A DNA stretch of 60,000 nt, taken from Nematostella vectensis (Eukaryota > Cnidaria > Anthozoa > Actiniaria > Edwardsiidae). Shown piece after piece: positions 58,867 to 60,000 of this stretch. The stretch's first letter is position 1. Each line of letters begins with the position of its first letter. The notes under the pieces were generated by a model. The model was not told the DNA's origin. It ran no database searches and saw only the letters and a program-made list of their open reading frames with translations. Location: assembly GCF_932526225.1 (NCBI RefSeq), contig NC_064034.1, forward strand, positions 10,171,387 through 10,231,386. Direction: 5' to 3'. The translations under genes and the position numbers were made by a program.

Positions 58867-60000
58867 TACTAGTCCCCCTAATTGACTAGAGGATGGGATA
58901 TGCCAAATACTTTTGGGCGCCGTTTGAAAGAAAGTAGAGGGCATAATATTCAAATCCTGTCTTAGAAAAAGAAAAGAAAACAGTTACACCAAAAATAGGA
59001 TACACATAAGGTGGGGATGTTTTATCTCCATCATTTGCATGCATTTAGCAAAGAGCTAGAGCTGCGTTAATTTTCGAAAGTGATTAAAGCAATCATATGA
59101 TTACAAGCAAGTGTATCAGCGATTTATATCACCTTTTACATGGAGATATTGTGAAACGAGGCTGTAAGGGCAAATTATTTTTCCTTCAAGACGTTGAAAG
59201 GAAGATTGGCTTTCCACGAGAAAGACGTGCTAGGTTAAATCTCTATACTGGGGGCTTGAATATTGCCCTACAGTTATAAAAAAAAATAGCTTGTTTTTGT
59301 GGATATCTATTTTGCATTCCATTTTTACACGATATCTGATAATGCTAATAGATATCTAAGAAGAGAAATGACGTTTTTATGAATCTTTTTTTTCTTTTAG
59401 TAAGTGAAGACAACTCCATTATTTTATAATTCAGAAAGCAGCAACATCAACCTTCAATATTAGCATATTCTAATATGTGGTATAACATCACTCGTGACAA
59501 CAAATATTATGTTTTAGTGTCAGCTAAAATAATTGAGTCAGATTGGTGAAATTAAATGACTGCTTTTTGCTAAACTCTGTCTCCATGTACTTCCTATCTC
59601 ATTAATCATTGCTACGCTATCTTATCTTGTTGTCGAAAAGACTATCGCTGGCTTTCTGACGGCAGAATCCTAATTCCATTCTTTACATCCCCGTGAAAAA
59701 TAAGCAAAATATGAAAAAGTGACATTAAGTTCCAAATTACAATATGTACCACTAATGATTACATCTTTTCATGTTCCCTGTGGTCAATTGAAGAGTTTTG
59801 TTTAGATTAAGCAATACTACAAGCCAAGTTAGATCTCACGTTCTATTGCGGTAAAAAAACGTATTTTTTATTATTCGATTAAAAAAAACACTTGTTGTTT
59901 CCTTTTATACCAATATGAGAAATGCAATAAGGAAAAAATACATTTAAAATGAGTGAAAAGACCATTATGTATAACAGATAGGGATAAACAACCTAGACAT
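58867..60000. other. Right end of window; nothing recognised
   Basis: A+T-rich sequence. The 60-codon frame at 59097-59279 resembles no known protein. No T1 exon for the Kv gene is visible on the minus strand. Confidence 0.5.

Overview
The window looks like nuclear DNA of an early-branching animal, most likely an anthozoan cnidarian (sea anemone or coral type). This is an inference from intron-rich animal genes with GT-AG splice sites, Shaw-like Kv channel genes, many miniature inverted-repeat transposons and an A+T-rich background. No species can be named from the sequence alone.

Layout. At 1.3-1.8 kb (minus) is the T1 exon of a Kv channel gene; the rest of that gene lies left of the window. 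From 4.75 to 19.25 kb there is a very large tandem-repeat block: a 30-bp array (about 168 units) abutting a 35-bp array (about 170 units). The block is interrupted by a dead CR1-like retrotransposon, by a TIR transposon that itself carries a MITE, and by a piece with a tyrosine-recombinase-like relic. From 22.6 to 51.6 kb come three intron-rich plus-strand genes: ARMH1, SPICE1 and CEP78. SRP19 lies on the minus strand between SPICE1 and CEP78, and I could not find its 5' coding exon. From 53.3 to 58.2 kb (minus) are the membrane and pore exon of a second, divergent Kv channel and a complete Ariadne-like RBR ubiquitin ligase gene.

Gene themes. CEP78 and SPICE1 are centriole/centrosome proteins and ARMH1 is an armadillo-like protein of poorly known function. 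They lie close together on one strand, separated only by SRP19. Exon models were built by hand; the reading phase is consistent across every junction of ARMH1 (404 aa), SPICE1 (1014 aa) and CEP78 (575 aa).

Most interesting signal. Five tandem repeats in these three genes start at, or include, the intron 5' splice site. ARMH1 intron 8 has a 39-bp unit repeated about 42 times whose first unit begins with the real GTAAG donor. ARMH1 intron 10 has a 24-bp unit repeated 68 times, each containing the exon-intron junction GAG|GTACAC. CEP78 intron 5 has a 79-bp unit in four copies and CEP78 intron 13 a 90-bp duplication, both including the end of the exon and the donor. SPICE1 intron 9 has a 68-bp unit in three copies next to the donor. 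The genes therefore carry runs of duplicate donor-like sites, some of which stay in frame. I know of no named system that explains this; it could be a local mutational process, a splicing or U1-binding device, or both.
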